NCBI GenBank assembly: GCA_937967645.1
Contig: CALBTT010000185.1
Coordinates: 4,935-68,934, forward strand
DNA: 64,000 nucleotides
Reading direction: 5' to 3'
From: an uncultured Zoogloea sp.
GTDB taxonomy: Bacteria; Pseudomonadota; Gammaproteobacteria; Burkholderiales; Rhodocyclaceae
Numbering within the stretch: the first letter of the stretch is position 1; every line of letters begins with the position of its first letter. Below, one piece after another: positions 8,828 to 17,532 of this stretch. The position numbers and the translations under genes were made by a program. The notes beneath the pieces are model-generated. The model saw only the letters and a program-made list of their open reading frames with translations, had not been told where the DNA came from and searched no databases.

Positions 8828-10939
8828 GTGAGCGTCGAGCCCGTTGCCGGAGCGGTGGCCGAAGCCATCGCTGCGCCTGCCGCCCCGTCCAGAAAGCCTG
8901 CGGTGCGGGGCTGGCCGGGCGTCGGGCCGCAGCTGGCCGAGCGTCTGGCGAAGATCGATGTCTTCTCGGCGGCCGACCTGATCCTCCATCTGCCGCTGCG
9001 CTACGAGGATGAAACCCACCTGACCCTGCTGGCCGACGTGCGTCCCGGCATGCCGGCCCAGTGCGAGGTGGAGGTGCTGTCCTGTGAGGTCGCCCTGCGG
9101 CCCCGCCGCCAGCTGGTGGCCCGCGCCGCCGATGCCAGCGGCGAGGTGACGCTGCGCTTCGTGCATTTCTACCCCAACCAGCAGAAGCAGCTGGCCGTGG
9201 GGGCCCGCCTGCGCATCTTCGGCGAGCTGCGCGACGGCTTCTTCGGGGCCGAGATGATCCACCCCCGGGTACGCCCGGTGAACGCCGGCGAGCCCCTGCC
9301 GGACAGCCTCACGCCGATCTACCCGACCACCGCCGGCCTGGCCCAGTCGGCCCTGCGCAAGCTGGTGGCCGGTGCGATGCGCCACAACGCGCTGCGTGAC
9401 GAGCTGCCGGATGAACTGCGCCGCCGCCTCAACCTGCCGTCCCTGCCCGATGCCCTGCGCCTGCTGCATGCGCCGCCGCCGTCGGTGTCGGCCCTCGACA
9501 TCGAGGACCGGGGGCACCCGGCCTGGCAGCGCATCAAGCTGGATGAGCTGCTGGCCCAGCAGATCTCCCTGCGCCGGGCCTATGCTGCCCGGCGCGCGAA
9601 GAACGCGCCCTCGCTGCCCCCGCGGGACCGCCTCACCCGCGACCTGCTGGAGCAGCTCCCCTTCGCCCTCACCGGCGCCCAGAGCCGGGCCTTCGCCGAG
9701 ATCGCCGGCGACCTGGCTTCGGACCACCCCATGCAGCGCCTGCTGCAGGGCGACGTGGGTAGCGGCAAGACCTGCGTCGCCGCGCTGGCCATGCTGCAGG
9801 CCGCCGAGAACGGCCGCCAGGCGGTGTTGATGGCGCCCACCGAGATCCTCGCCGAGCAGCATTACCGCAAGCTCGCCGTGTGGCTGGCCCCGCTCGGCAT
9901 CGAGGTGGCCTGGCTGTCCGGCAGCCGGCGCAAGAAGGAGCGGGAGGCCACCATGGCCCGCCTGGCCAGCGGGGAGATCCTGCTGGCGGTGGGCACCCAC
10001 GCCCTCATCGAAGATCCTGTGGCCCTGCCGCTGCTGGCCCTGGCGGTGGTGGACGAGCAGCACCGCTTCGGTGTGCGCCAGCGCCTGGCCCTGCGCGAGA
10101 AGGGGCAGGCCGGCGAATCGCCGCACATGCTGATGATGTCGGCCACGCCGATCCCGCGCACCCTGGCGATGAGCTACTACGCCGACCTGGATGTGTCGGT
10201 GCTCGACGAGCTGCCGCCCGGCCGCACCCCCATCGTCACCAAGCTGATCAAGGACGAGCGCCGCGAGGAGGTGATCCAGCGGGTCCGCGACGCCTGCCTG
10301 CAGGGACGGCAGGCCTACTGGGTGTGTCCGCTGATCGAGGAGTCCGAGGCCCTGCAGCTGAAGACCGCCCAGGAGAGCTTCGAGATGCTCTCCGAGGCGC
10401 TGCCCGAGCTGAAGATCGGGCTGGTCCATGGACGCCTCAAGAACGACGAGAAGTCCGCCACCATGGCCGCCTTCGTGGCCAACGAGGTGCAGGTGCTGGT
10501 GGCCACCACGGTGATCGAGGTGGGCGTGGATGTGCCCAACGCCAGCCTGATGGTCATCGAACACGCCGAGCGCTTCGGCCTGGCCCAGCTGCACCAGCTG
10601 CGCGGCCGGGTCGGGCGCGGCGTGCATGAGTCGGTGTGCATTCTGCTCTTCGCCCAGCCCCTGTCGCAGACCGGGCGGGAGCGCCTGAAGGCCATCTACG
10701 AGCATACCGACGGCTTCGTGATCGCCCGTGAGGACCTGCGCATCCGGGGGCCCGGCGAGTTCATCGGCGCCCGTCAGAGCGGCGTGCCCCTGTTGCGCTA
10801 CGCCGACCTGGAGGAGGACGCCGCGTTGGTGGACATCGCCCGGGGCCTGGCCGAGGAGATCCTGCGCGACATGCCGCGGGTGGCCGACGCCGTCACCGCC
10901 CGCTGGTTCGGCGGACGGGCGGCCTTGCTCAAGGCCTGA
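8828..10939 (+). CDS. recG: ATP-dependent DNA helicase RecG
   Basis: This 703-residue protein has the RecG architecture. The N-terminal wedge/OB domain starts after a short variable tail (WPGVGPQLAERLAKIDVFSAAD). The helicase core has Walker A GDVGSGKT at about 308-315, the DExH box DEQH at about 409, SATPIPRTL, and motif VI-like QLRGRVGRG. It remodels stalled replication forks and Holliday junctions. No ATG lies at the expected start; GTG at 8828 gives the usual family length and follows the ridA stop by 23 bases, so it is preferred. The frame stays open upstream through ridA, but that stretch is an out-of-frame shadow of ridA. Confidence 0.95.
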   Translation: MSVEPVAGAVAEAIAAPAAPSRKPAVRGWPGVGPQLAERLAKIDVFSAADLILHLPLRYEDETHLTLLADVRPGMPAQCEVEVLSCEVALRPRRQLVARAADASGEVTLRFVHFYPNQQKQLAVGARLRIFGELRDGFFGAEMIHPRVRPVNAGEPLPDSLTPIYPTTAGLAQSALRKLVAGAMRHNALRDELPDELRRRLNLPSLPDALRLLHAPPPSVSALDIEDRGHPAWQRIKLDELLAQQISLRRAYAARRAKNAPSLPPRDRLTRDLLEQLPFALTGAQSRAFAEIAGDLASDHPMQRLLQGDVGSGKTCVAALAMLQAAENGRQAVLMAPTEILAEQHYRKLAVWLAPLGIEVAWLSGSRRKKEREATMARLASGEILLAVGTHALIEDPVALPLLALAVVDEQHRFGVRQRLALREKGQAGESPHMLMMSATPIPRTLAMSYYADLDVSVLDELPPGRTPIVTKLIKDERREEVIQRVRDACLQGRQAYWVCPLIEESEALQLKTAQESFEMLSEALPELKIGLVHGRLKNDEKSATMAAFVANEVQVLVATTVIEVGVDVPNASLMVIEHAERFGLAQLHQLRGRVGRGVHESVCILLFAQPLSQTGRERLKAIYEHTDGFVIAREDLRIRGPGEFIGARQSGVPLLRYADLEEDAALVDIARGLAEEILRDMPRVADAVTARWFGGRAALLKA

Positions 10940-11030
10940 GCCTGCAGGTCCTCAAGGGGGCGGCTGGCCGCCCATGCTGTGGCGCACTACAATGCGGCGG
11001 CTTCATCCACAGCATTGACCCGATCCGTCC

Positions 11031-11585
11031 ATGACCCTCGCCCACTTCCCGGGCCGCGATCCCTTCCGCATGGCTGCCTGGCGCGCTCCCCGCAGCATGC
11101 GAGGCTGGCTCACCGACGACAGCTCCCTGACGGCGCGCATCCGCGCCCGTTGCGGGCGTTTTGCGCTGCAGGTCGTCAGCCAGGGCAAGGGCAGGGGGCT
11201 GCCCGACGAGATGGCGGCCCTCGGCATCCACCACCATGCCAATCTGTGGCAGCGGGAGGTCCTGCTCATCGCCGACGGCGAGCCTGTCGTGTTTGCCCGC
11301 TCGCTGGTGGCCACCACGACCATCCCCGCCGCCTGGCATCTGCTGCACGGGCTGGGCGGCCGGCCGCTGGCGGCGGTCCTGTTCGACGACCCGCGGGTGC
11401 GTCGCTCACCCCTTGAGGCCGCCCGCCTGGATGCCCGCGATCCACGCTGGCATCATGCCTCCGCCGCCACCCTGCGTACGGACCTGCCGTCCCTGTGGGC
11501 ACGCCGCTCGGCCTTTCGCCGCTATGGCACGCCGCTGCTGGTCACCGAAGTCTTCCTGCCTGCAATCCGGAATCTTGCCCCATGA
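11031..11585 (+). CDS. ubiC: Chorismate lyase UbiC
   Basis: This 184-residue protein cleaves chorismate to 4-hydroxybenzoate and pyruvate, the first committed step of ubiquinone synthesis. Features of the family are WLTDDSSLTARIR near the N-terminus, the central LWQREVLLIADGEPVVFARSL and the C-terminal RRSAFRRYGTPLLVTEVFLP with the Arg and Glu expected at the product site. It starts 91 bases after recG and its stop overlaps the ubiA start (ATGA), so the pair is translationally coupled. A TACAAT hexamer at 10988-10993 could be a -10 element for this pair, but no good -35 element precedes it. Confidence 0.93.
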   Translation: MTLAHFPGRDPFRMAAWRAPRSMRGWLTDDSSLTARIRARCGRFALQVVSQGKGRGLPDEMAALGIHHHANLWQREVLLIADGEPVVFARSLVATTTIPAAWHLLHGLGGRPLAAVLFDDPRVRRSPLEAARLDARDPRWHHASAATLRTDLPSLWARRSAFRRYGTPLLVTEVFLPAIRNLAP

Positions 11586-12463
11586 GTAGCCTGAGCCTTT
11601 CCCAGCGCTTGTCCGAGTACGGCAAGCTGATGCGTATCGAGAAGCCCATCGGCATCCTGCTGCTCCTGTGGCCCACCTTGTGGGCCCTGTGGGTGGCTGG
11701 CGAGGGGCGCCCGGCGCCGCTGGTGGTGCTCATCTTCACGGTCGGCACGGTGCTGATGCGCTCGGCCGGCTGCGTCATCAACGACTATGCCGATAAGGAT
11801 TTCGACGGTCATGTGGAGCGTACCCGCAACCGCCCCCTGGCAGCCCGGCGGGTCAGTCCCAGGGAAGCCCTGCTGTTGGCAGGCGGCCTGTCGCTGCTGT
11901 CGTTGCTGCTGATCCTGCCGCTCAATGACCTGACCATCGCCCTGAGCGTGCCGGCCCTGTTCCTGGCGGGCAGCTATCCCTTCACCAAGCGCTTCCTGGC
12001 CATTCCCCAGGCCTACCTGGGGATCGCCTTCGGCTTTGGTATCCCGATGGCGTTCGCCGCGCTGACCGGCGCGGTGCCGGTCGAGGCCTGGGTGATGCTG
12101 CTGGCCAATGTGTTCTGGGCGGTGGCCTACGACACCGAGTACGCCATGGTGGACCGCCCGGATGACCTCAAGATCGGCATCAAGACCTCGGCGATCACCT
12201 TCGGCCGTTTCGAGGTGGCCGCCATCATGATCTGCTATGCGGCCACCCTGGCTCTGCTGGCCTGGGTCGGCCTGCGCACCGGTGCCGGGCTGTTCTTCCT
12301 GGCCGGGCTGGCGGGGGGCGCCGGGCTGATGGGCTACCACTACACCCTGATCCGCGAGCGGGACCGACCCCGCTGCTTCAAGGCTTTTTTGCACAACAAC
12401 TGGGTCGGCGCGACGATTTTCGCCGGCTGGGTGGCGGACTACCTGTTCCGCGCGCCGATCTGA
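11582..12463 (+). CDS. ubiA: 4-hydroxybenzoate octaprenyltransferase UbiA
   Basis: A 293-residue polytopic inner-membrane prenyltransferase that joins a polyprenyl chain to 4-hydroxybenzoate, directly after UbiC in the ubiquinone pathway. The first aspartate-rich motif is NDYADKDFDGHVERTRNRPL and the second YDTEYAMVDRPDDLKIGIKT, the two magnesium-diphosphate binding sites; eight or so hydrophobic segments surround them. The N-terminal MRIEKPIGILLLLWPTLWAL is typical. The ATG at 11582 overlaps the ubiC stop. The gene is convergent with waaA, with only four bases between their stop codons. Confidence 0.96.
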   Translation: MSSLSLSQRLSEYGKLMRIEKPIGILLLLWPTLWALWVAGEGRPAPLVVLIFTVGTVLMRSAGCVINDYADKDFDGHVERTRNRPLAARRVSPREALLLAGGLSLLSLLLILPLNDLTIALSVPALFLAGSYPFTKRFLAIPQAYLGIAFGFGIPMAFAALTGAVPVEAWVMLLANVFWAVAYDTEYAMVDRPDDLKIGIKTSAITFGRFEVAAIMICYAATLALLAWVGLRTGAGLFFLAGLAGGAGLMGYHYTLIRERDRPRCFKAFLHNNWVGATIFAGWVADYLFRAPI

Positions 12464-12467
12464 GCGG

Positions 12468-13763
12468 TCATGCCGCTCGATCTGGCCTTCTGCATGACGA
12501 AGCCTGCAGCAAGGGCGTCAGCAGGGACAGGGTCCGCTGGGTGGCGCCACGGTGTTGTTCGGCGAAGTCCAGGCCGGCGGCGCCGAGGGCCTTGCGCCGG
12601 GTCGGGTTGCGCAGCAGGTCCATTGCCAGCGTCAGTCCCTCGGTGAGGTCGTCGGCGCGCAGCGCGGCGCCGGCCTCGATGGCCTGTTCGCAGACCACCT
12701 TGAAGTTGAAGGTATGCGGACCGACGATCACGGGGCAGCCGGTGGCGCTGGCCTCGATCGGGTTCTGTCCGCCGAGTTCCTTCCAGGAGCCCCCGATCAG
12801 CGCCACGTCGGCCGCATGGTAGTAGGCGTACATCTCCCCCATGGAGTCTCCCAGCCAGACCCGGGTGTCGGCCATCACCGGGTCGTTGCCCGAACGACGC
12901 TGCATGTTGAGCCCCGCGCGCCTGACCAGGCGGGCAACTTCATCGAAACGCTGGGGGTGGCGGGGCACCAGCACCAGCAGGACCTCGGGCGGGCAGAGGC
13001 TGGCAAAGGCCTCCAGGAGCCGCTCCTCTTCACCCTCGCGGGTGCTGGCAGCGAGCAGCACCTGGCGTGGCCCGAAGCGGTTGCGGAATGCGGCGCCCAG
13101 GGCCTGCATGGCGGGGGGCGGGGCGATGTCGAACTTGATGTTGCCGGTCACCACCACGTAGCGGGCGCCGAGCTGGCTCAGGCGCTGGCTGTCGGCCTCC
13201 GTCTGGGCGCCGATGGCCGACAGGCCGGCAAAGGCGTTCCGCGCCAGCGCGCCGGCACGTCCGTAGCCGCGGGCCGAACGCTCCGACAGGCGCGCATTGA
13301 CGATCACCAGCGGCAGGCCCTTGCGCTGGCAGCCGGCGATCAGATTGGGCCACACCTCGGTCTCCATCAGGATGCCGATGCGGGGATTGAAATGGCGCAG
13401 GAACCGGTCCACCGCCGCGGGAAGGTCATAGGGCAGGTAGACGCTCTGCACCCGGGGATGCAGCTTGCCGAAGAGCTCGGCGGCGGTTGCCCGTCCGGTG
13501 GGGGTCATGTGGGTCAGCAGCAGGCTGCATTCGGGGTGCGCCGCCAGCAGGGCGTGCACGAGCGGTGCGCTGGCCCGGGTTTCGCCGACCGATACGGCAT
13601 GCAGCCAGATCACCGGCCCGTCGAGGTGGAGGGTATGACGACCGATTCTTTCCCCCAGATGCTGCAGGTATTCGGGCTGGCGGCGTCCGCGCCACAGCAG
13701 GCGCAAACCCGCCAAGGGGAGTGCCAGGTACCACAGGGCGGTATAAAGGGCTCGAAGGATCAA
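12468..13763 (-). CDS. waaA: 3-deoxy-D-manno-octulosonic acid (Kdo) transferase
   Basis: This enzyme of about 431 residues adds Kdo from CMP-Kdo to lipid IVA at the inner face of the inner membrane, linking lipid A to the LPS core. Evidence is an N-terminal membrane-associating helix (LILRALYTALWYLALPLAG), WLHAVSVGET with the catalytic Glu region, YLPYDLPAAVDRFLRHFNP, METEVWPNL, and a GT-B C-terminal half with LVLVPRHPQRF and IGGSWKELGGQNPIE. The frame is open back to a GTG at 13934, but the family starts at the hydrophobic helix, so the TTG at 13763 is preferred; the exact start is unsure. It is divergent from the epimerase gene and consistent with the LPS-related genes further right. Confidence 0.92.
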   Translation of the reverse strand: MILRALYTALWYLALPLAGLRLLWRGRRQPEYLQHLGERIGRHTLHLDGPVIWLHAVSVGETRASAPLVHALLAAHPECSLLLTHMTPTGRATAAELFGKLHPRVQSVYLPYDLPAAVDRFLRHFNPRIGILMETEVWPNLIAGCQRKGLPLVIVNARLSERSARGYGRAGALARNAFAGLSAIGAQTEADSQRLSQLGARYVVVTGNIKFDIAPPPAMQALGAAFRNRFGPRQVLLAASTREGEEERLLEAFASLCPPEVLLVLVPRHPQRFDEVARLVRRAGLNMQRRSGNDPVMADTRVWLGDSMGEMYAYYHAADVALIGGSWKELGGQNPIEASATGCPVIVGPHTFNFKVVCEQAIEAGAALRADDLTEGLTLAMDLLRNPTRRKALGAAGLDFAEQHRGATQRTLSLLTPLLQASSCRRPDRAA

Positions 13764-13951
13764 GGGGATAGCGTATGCGGCAGGAGGCCGAAGTATAACT
13801 GCCGTTGCAGACGACACGCTTGCCTTGCTGCGCCGATTTACCCTGTCATGCTCCCGTGCGAGAATCCAGGGCAGTTGACCGTATATTCGGTCGTCTTTTT
13901 TGGCCCTGAGCCGGTCCGTCGCGCTCAACTCCACAACATTCTTCTGCGATC

Positions 13952-14959
13952 ATGAAAATTCTCGTTACCGGCGCCGCCGGTTTCATCGGCATGCACACCA
14001 GCCAGCTCCTGCTGGCGCGAGGCGATCAGGTGGTCGGTCTCGACAATCTCAATGATTACTACGAAGTCCAGCTCAAGCACGACCGGCTGGCCCGTCTGAC
14101 GCCCCACGAGAACTTCCGTTTCGTGAAGCTGGATGTGGCCGACCGGGAGGGCATGGAAAAGCTCTTCGCCGAAGAGAAGTTCGACCGGGTCATCCATCTG
14201 GCCGCCCAGGCGGGTGTGCGCTACTCCTTGGTCAATCCCCATGCCTATGTCGAGAGCAACCTGGCCGGCTTCATGAACATCCTGGAAGGCTGCCGCCACA
14301 ACAAGGTGCAGCACCTGGTCTATGCCAGCAGCTCCAGCGTGTATGGCGGCAATACCAAAATGCCGTTCTCGGAGCACGACAGTGTCGATCATCCGGTCAG
14401 CATCTACGCCGCCACCAAGAAGGCCAACGAACTGATGGCCCACACCTACAGCCATCTTTACGGCTTGCCGACCACCGGGCTGCGCTTCTTCACGGTGTAT
14501 GGCCCGTGGGGCCGGCCGGACATGGCGCTGTTCCTGTTCACCAAGGCGATCCTCGAAGGTCGTGCGATCGATGTCTTCAACCACGGCAAGATGAAGCGCG
14601 ACTTCACCTATGTGGATGACATCGTGCAGGGCGTGGTCAAGACCCTGGATCATGTGGCCGAGCCCGATGCCGCCTACAACGCCGACAGCCCCGATCCCGG
14701 CACCAGCAACGTACCTTACCGGGTCTTCAACATCGGCAACAACGATCCCGTCGAGTTGATGACCTTCGTCGAGGCGATCGAGAGCGCCCTCGGGATGGAA
14801 GCCAAAAAGAACTTCCTGCCCCTGCAGGACGGTGACGTGCCTGCCACCTACGCCAACACCGACGCCCTGAATGCCTGGACCGGCTTCGTGCCGGCCACCC
14901 CCGTGCCGGTGGGTATCGGCCGTTTCGTCGAGTGGTACCGGGGCTACTACGGGAAGTGA
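13952..14959 (+). CDS. NAD-dependent epimerase, UDP-glucuronate 4-epimerase-like
   Basis: This 335-residue extended short-chain dehydrogenase has the NAD-binding GAAGFIG at residues 7-13, the catalytic Ser and Tyr-x3-Lys (SSSSVYGG, YAATKKANE) and the substrate loop FTVYGPWGRPDMALFLFTKAI. The last motif is characteristic of UDP-glucuronate 4-epimerases of the CapI type, which make UDP-galacturonate for capsule or O-antigen. It lies alone between waaA (divergent) and the TPR gene, followed by a GC-rich hairpin. The subfamily call is good; the actual sugar is inferred. It could supply a precursor to the polysaccharide locus 17 kb away. Confidence 0.88.
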   Translation: MKILVTGAAGFIGMHTSQLLLARGDQVVGLDNLNDYYEVQLKHDRLARLTPHENFRFVKLDVADREGMEKLFAEEKFDRVIHLAAQAGVRYSLVNPHAYVESNLAGFMNILEGCRHNKVQHLVYASSSSVYGGNTKMPFSEHDSVDHPVSIYAATKKANELMAHTYSHLYGLPTTGLRFFTVYGPWGRPDMALFLFTKAILEGRAIDVFNHGKMKRDFTYVDDIVQGVVKTLDHVAEPDAAYNADSPDPGTSNVPYRVFNIGNNDPVELMTFVEAIESALGMEAKKNFLPLQDGDVPATYANTDALNAWTGFVPATPVPVGIGRFVEWYRGYYGK

Positions 14960-14974
14960 TCGTCTGCATCGACG

Positions 14975-15005
14975 CCCGCCCCGGTGCAAGGGGCGGGTGG
15001 TAGTT
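14975..15005 (+). terminator. Probable terminator after the epimerase gene
   Basis: CCCGCCCC (14975-14982) and GGGGCGGG (14990-14997) form a perfect 8-bp GC stem with a 7-base loop, 16 bases after the stop codon, followed by TGGTAGTTTG, a weak T-containing tail. Confidence 0.55.
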
Positions 15006-15069
15006 TGTGTGATCGTACGATGGCGCGTCGGTTAAACTGTCGGTTGCGTCTGTCGGATTACCTTGAACG

Positions 15070-17478
15070 ATGAAACCACGTTTCGCCCTCGGCATGCTCG
15101 CCGCGAGCCTGCTGAGTCTGCCTGGCCCTGCTTTTTCCGCCACCACCCCCGCATCCGAACCGGCTCCCCTGGTTGCATTCCAGGTCTATCCGGAACGCCT
15201 GCAGGCCGCCCGGAATGCCGTGGAGAGGGCCGAGCAGGGGGGGCGGGCGGATGTGCTGAAGCTGGCAGCCGCCCTGAATGAACTGGGCGTCGTCCATCTC
15301 CTGAATGCCGACTACGCAGAGGCCGAAGATGCCCTCGAGCGGGCCCTTGCCATCCGGGAACGGCAGTTGGGGGCCGACCATCCCGACGTGGCCACCTCTC
15401 TTGGCAACCTGGGGCTCGTCTACCTGGGGCAGGCCCGACTGGACAAGGCTGCGGCACCCCTCGAGCGGGCGCTTGCGATCCGCGAGAATGTGCGCGGCTA
15501 TGCCAGTGTCGAGGTGGCCAACTCCCTGAGTAATCTAGCGGCCTTCCGCAAGGCCTCGGGCGAATACGCCCGTGCTGCGCTGCTGCACAAGCGTGCGCTG
15601 GCCTTGCGTGAACGGGCCTTGTCTCCGACCCACCCGGACGTGGCCATGTCCCTGGCCAGCCTGGCTGAGCTGTATCGTGCTCAGGGCTTCTTTCCGGCGG
15701 CCGAGACCCTGCAGACGCGGGCTTTGTCTATCCGCGAGAAGGCCTTGCCGGTGGGGCACCCCGATCTGGCTGCGTCGCTGGCGGACCAGTGCGAGCTGAT
15801 GCGCGAGCAAGGGCGTTACGCTCAGGCAGAGGCGCTGTGCCAGCGGGCCCTGGAGATCGGCGAGAAGGCCCTCGGCGGTGAGCATCCCGACGTGGCGCGG
15901 GCCCTGCTGGTCAAAGCTGACCTGTATCGAGCCCAGTATCGTTTCGCCGCGGCCGAACCCATTTACCGGCGCACCCTCGACATCCTCGAGAAGCGCCTCG
16001 GCCGCAAGCACCCCGAGGTCGCCACGGCGCGGATCCGCCTGGCCGAGCTCTACATGGACCAGCGCCAGTATCCGCTGGCGGAGCGCCTGCTCCAGCAGGC
16101 CCGGGAGATCCGGGAGGACCGGCTGGGGCGGGAGCATCCCGACTACGCCGACGCCCTTGTGCGTCTGGCTCGGGCGGCCAGTGCCCAGGGGCGCCAGCAG
16201 GAAGCTGATGAGACGCTCGATCAGGCGTTCCAGATTTTGCGCAGCACGGTGTGGGCGGACCATCCGGCCCTCAACCTGGCCGAGCTGACGCGGGCCCGGA
16301 TTGCGGTGGCGCGAGGCGATCTGGCGCGTGCCGAGCCGCTGTTCCGGCGCGCGCTGGCGATGCAGGAAAAGAATCTGCCGGCCGGGCATCCCGTGGTGGC
16401 GCGGTCGCGTACCGAGCTCGCCGAGTTGTACCGCCTGCAAGGCCGCTACGTGGATGCGGTGCCCCAGTTCACCCGCGCCCTCGATGCCCTTGAAAAGATC
16501 TTCGGACCGACCCACCCCGAATTGATGGCACCGCTGACAGGGCTTGCGGCGATCAGCCGGGCGAAGGGCGAGCAGCGCGTCACCGAGGGCTACGAGAAGC
16601 GTCTCCTCGCCGTGCAGGAAGCCTGGCTGGGCCCCGACAATCCGGGCGTGCTGGCGGCGCTGGAAGCTCAGGCCGATGCCTACCTGGCGAGCAAGCGCTA
16701 CGCCGATGCCGCGCCGCTGTACACGCGCCTGATCGCCGGCAGCGAGCTCCGCCTGGGGGCGGCCAGCCCGGCCTTCGACGCCCTGCTGGAGCGGGTGGCC
16801 GGCATCCACAAGGCCAACGGCAACCAGGCCGAGGCCGAACAGCTTTTCCGGCGGCTGCTGGCCCTGCGTGAGGCGCGCCCGGGCGCGGATGCGGATCCGT
16901 CGATTCCCGCGCTGCGCCTGATGCTGGCCGATCTGGCCTTCGCCCAGGCCCGTTACGCGGATGCGGCGACCGATTACCGCTACCTGCTGGAAACCCGCGC
17001 AACGGTCTTCCATGACGGCAACGTGCAGACCGGCGTGCTGCTCAACAACCTGGGTGAATCCCTGCGCCTGCAGGGCAAGACCGGGGAGGCCGAGGCCAGC
17101 TACCTGCGGGCCCTTCCCATCCTGCGTACGGCCGGCGGGCCGCAGCATCCCGAGCTGGCCAACACCGAGAACAACTACGGCATTGCACTCTTCAACCGCA
17201 AGGCCCTGGCCGAGGCCGAGCCGCACCTGCTGGAGGCGCTGCGCATCCGGGAGCAGGTTCTGGCCCCGACCGACCTGGATCTCGCCACGTCCCTCAACAA
17301 TGTCGCCAGTCTGCGCATTGCCCGTGGTGATTCGGCCGGCGCCGTGCCGCTGCTCGAGCGGGCACTGGCCATCGCCGACAAGCATCCCCAGGGCGGGACA
17401 CTGAAGGCGAGTGTCCGCCGCATGCTCGACGCTACCCGTGCCGTGGTGCAGGCCAAGGACAAGGGCGACGCGAAGTGA
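15070..17478 (+). CDS. Secreted tetratricopeptide (TPR_12/kinesin-light-chain-like) repeat protein
   Basis: This 802-residue protein starts with a signal peptide (MKPRFALGMLAASLLSLPGPAFSA). Nearly all the rest is TPR repeats of about 42 residues with the recurring consensus of an A..LERALAIRE helix followed by HPDVA.SL.NLA.LY, as in kinesin light chains. At least fifteen repeats can be followed by eye from about residue 60 to 790. Such superhelices serve as protein-protein scaffolds; this one should sit in the periplasm or outside the cell. Its stop is 54 bases upstream of gspE on the same strand with no terminator between, so it may belong to the secretion operon. Partners and function are unknown. 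Confidence 0.85.
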   Translation: MKPRFALGMLAASLLSLPGPAFSATTPASEPAPLVAFQVYPERLQAARNAVERAEQGGRADVLKLAAALNELGVVHLLNADYAEAEDALERALAIRERQLGADHPDVATSLGNLGLVYLGQARLDKAAAPLERALAIRENVRGYASVEVANSLSNLAAFRKASGEYARAALLHKRALALRERALSPTHPDVAMSLASLAELYRAQGFFPAAETLQTRALSIREKALPVGHPDLAASLADQCELMREQGRYAQAEALCQRALEIGEKALGGEHPDVARALLVKADLYRAQYRFAAAEPIYRRTLDILEKRLGRKHPEVATARIRLAELYMDQRQYPLAERLLQQAREIREDRLGREHPDYADALVRLARAASAQGRQQEADETLDQAFQILRSTVWADHPALNLAELTRARIAVARGDLARAEPLFRRALAMQEKNLPAGHPVVARSRTELAELYRLQGRYVDAVPQFTRALDALEKIFGPTHPELMAPLTGLAAISRAKGEQRVTEGYEKRLLAVQEAWLGPDNPGVLAALEAQADAYLASKRYADAAPLYTRLIAGSELRLGAASPAFDALLERVAGIHKANGNQAEAEQLFRRLLALREARPGADADPSIPALRLMLADLAFAQARYADAATDYRYLLETRATVFHDGNVQTGVLLNNLGESLRLQGKTGEAEASYLRALPILRTAGGPQHPELANTENNYGIALFNRKALAEAEPHLLEALRIREQVLAPTDLDLATSLNNVASLRIARGDSAGAVPLLERALAIADKHPQGGTLKASVRRMLDATRAVVQAKDKGDAK

Positions 17479-17532
17479 GTGCATCCGGCGTCGCCCGGCA
17501 CTCTTGCAGAGGCGAGGGTGGATGCCAAGTAA

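Noticed and set aside
8720..10705. 661-codon minus-strand frame opposite recG
   Set aside because: Shadow frame of a certain gene, of low complexity, with no family resemblance.
13877..13892. Inverted repeat GACCG-TATATT-CGGTC followed by a T run, upstream of the epimerase
   Set aside because: It looks like a weak attenuator on the plus strand, but the stem is only 5 bp and there is no upstream transcript or leader peptide to regulate; it may equally be a promoter element, so it is not annotated.
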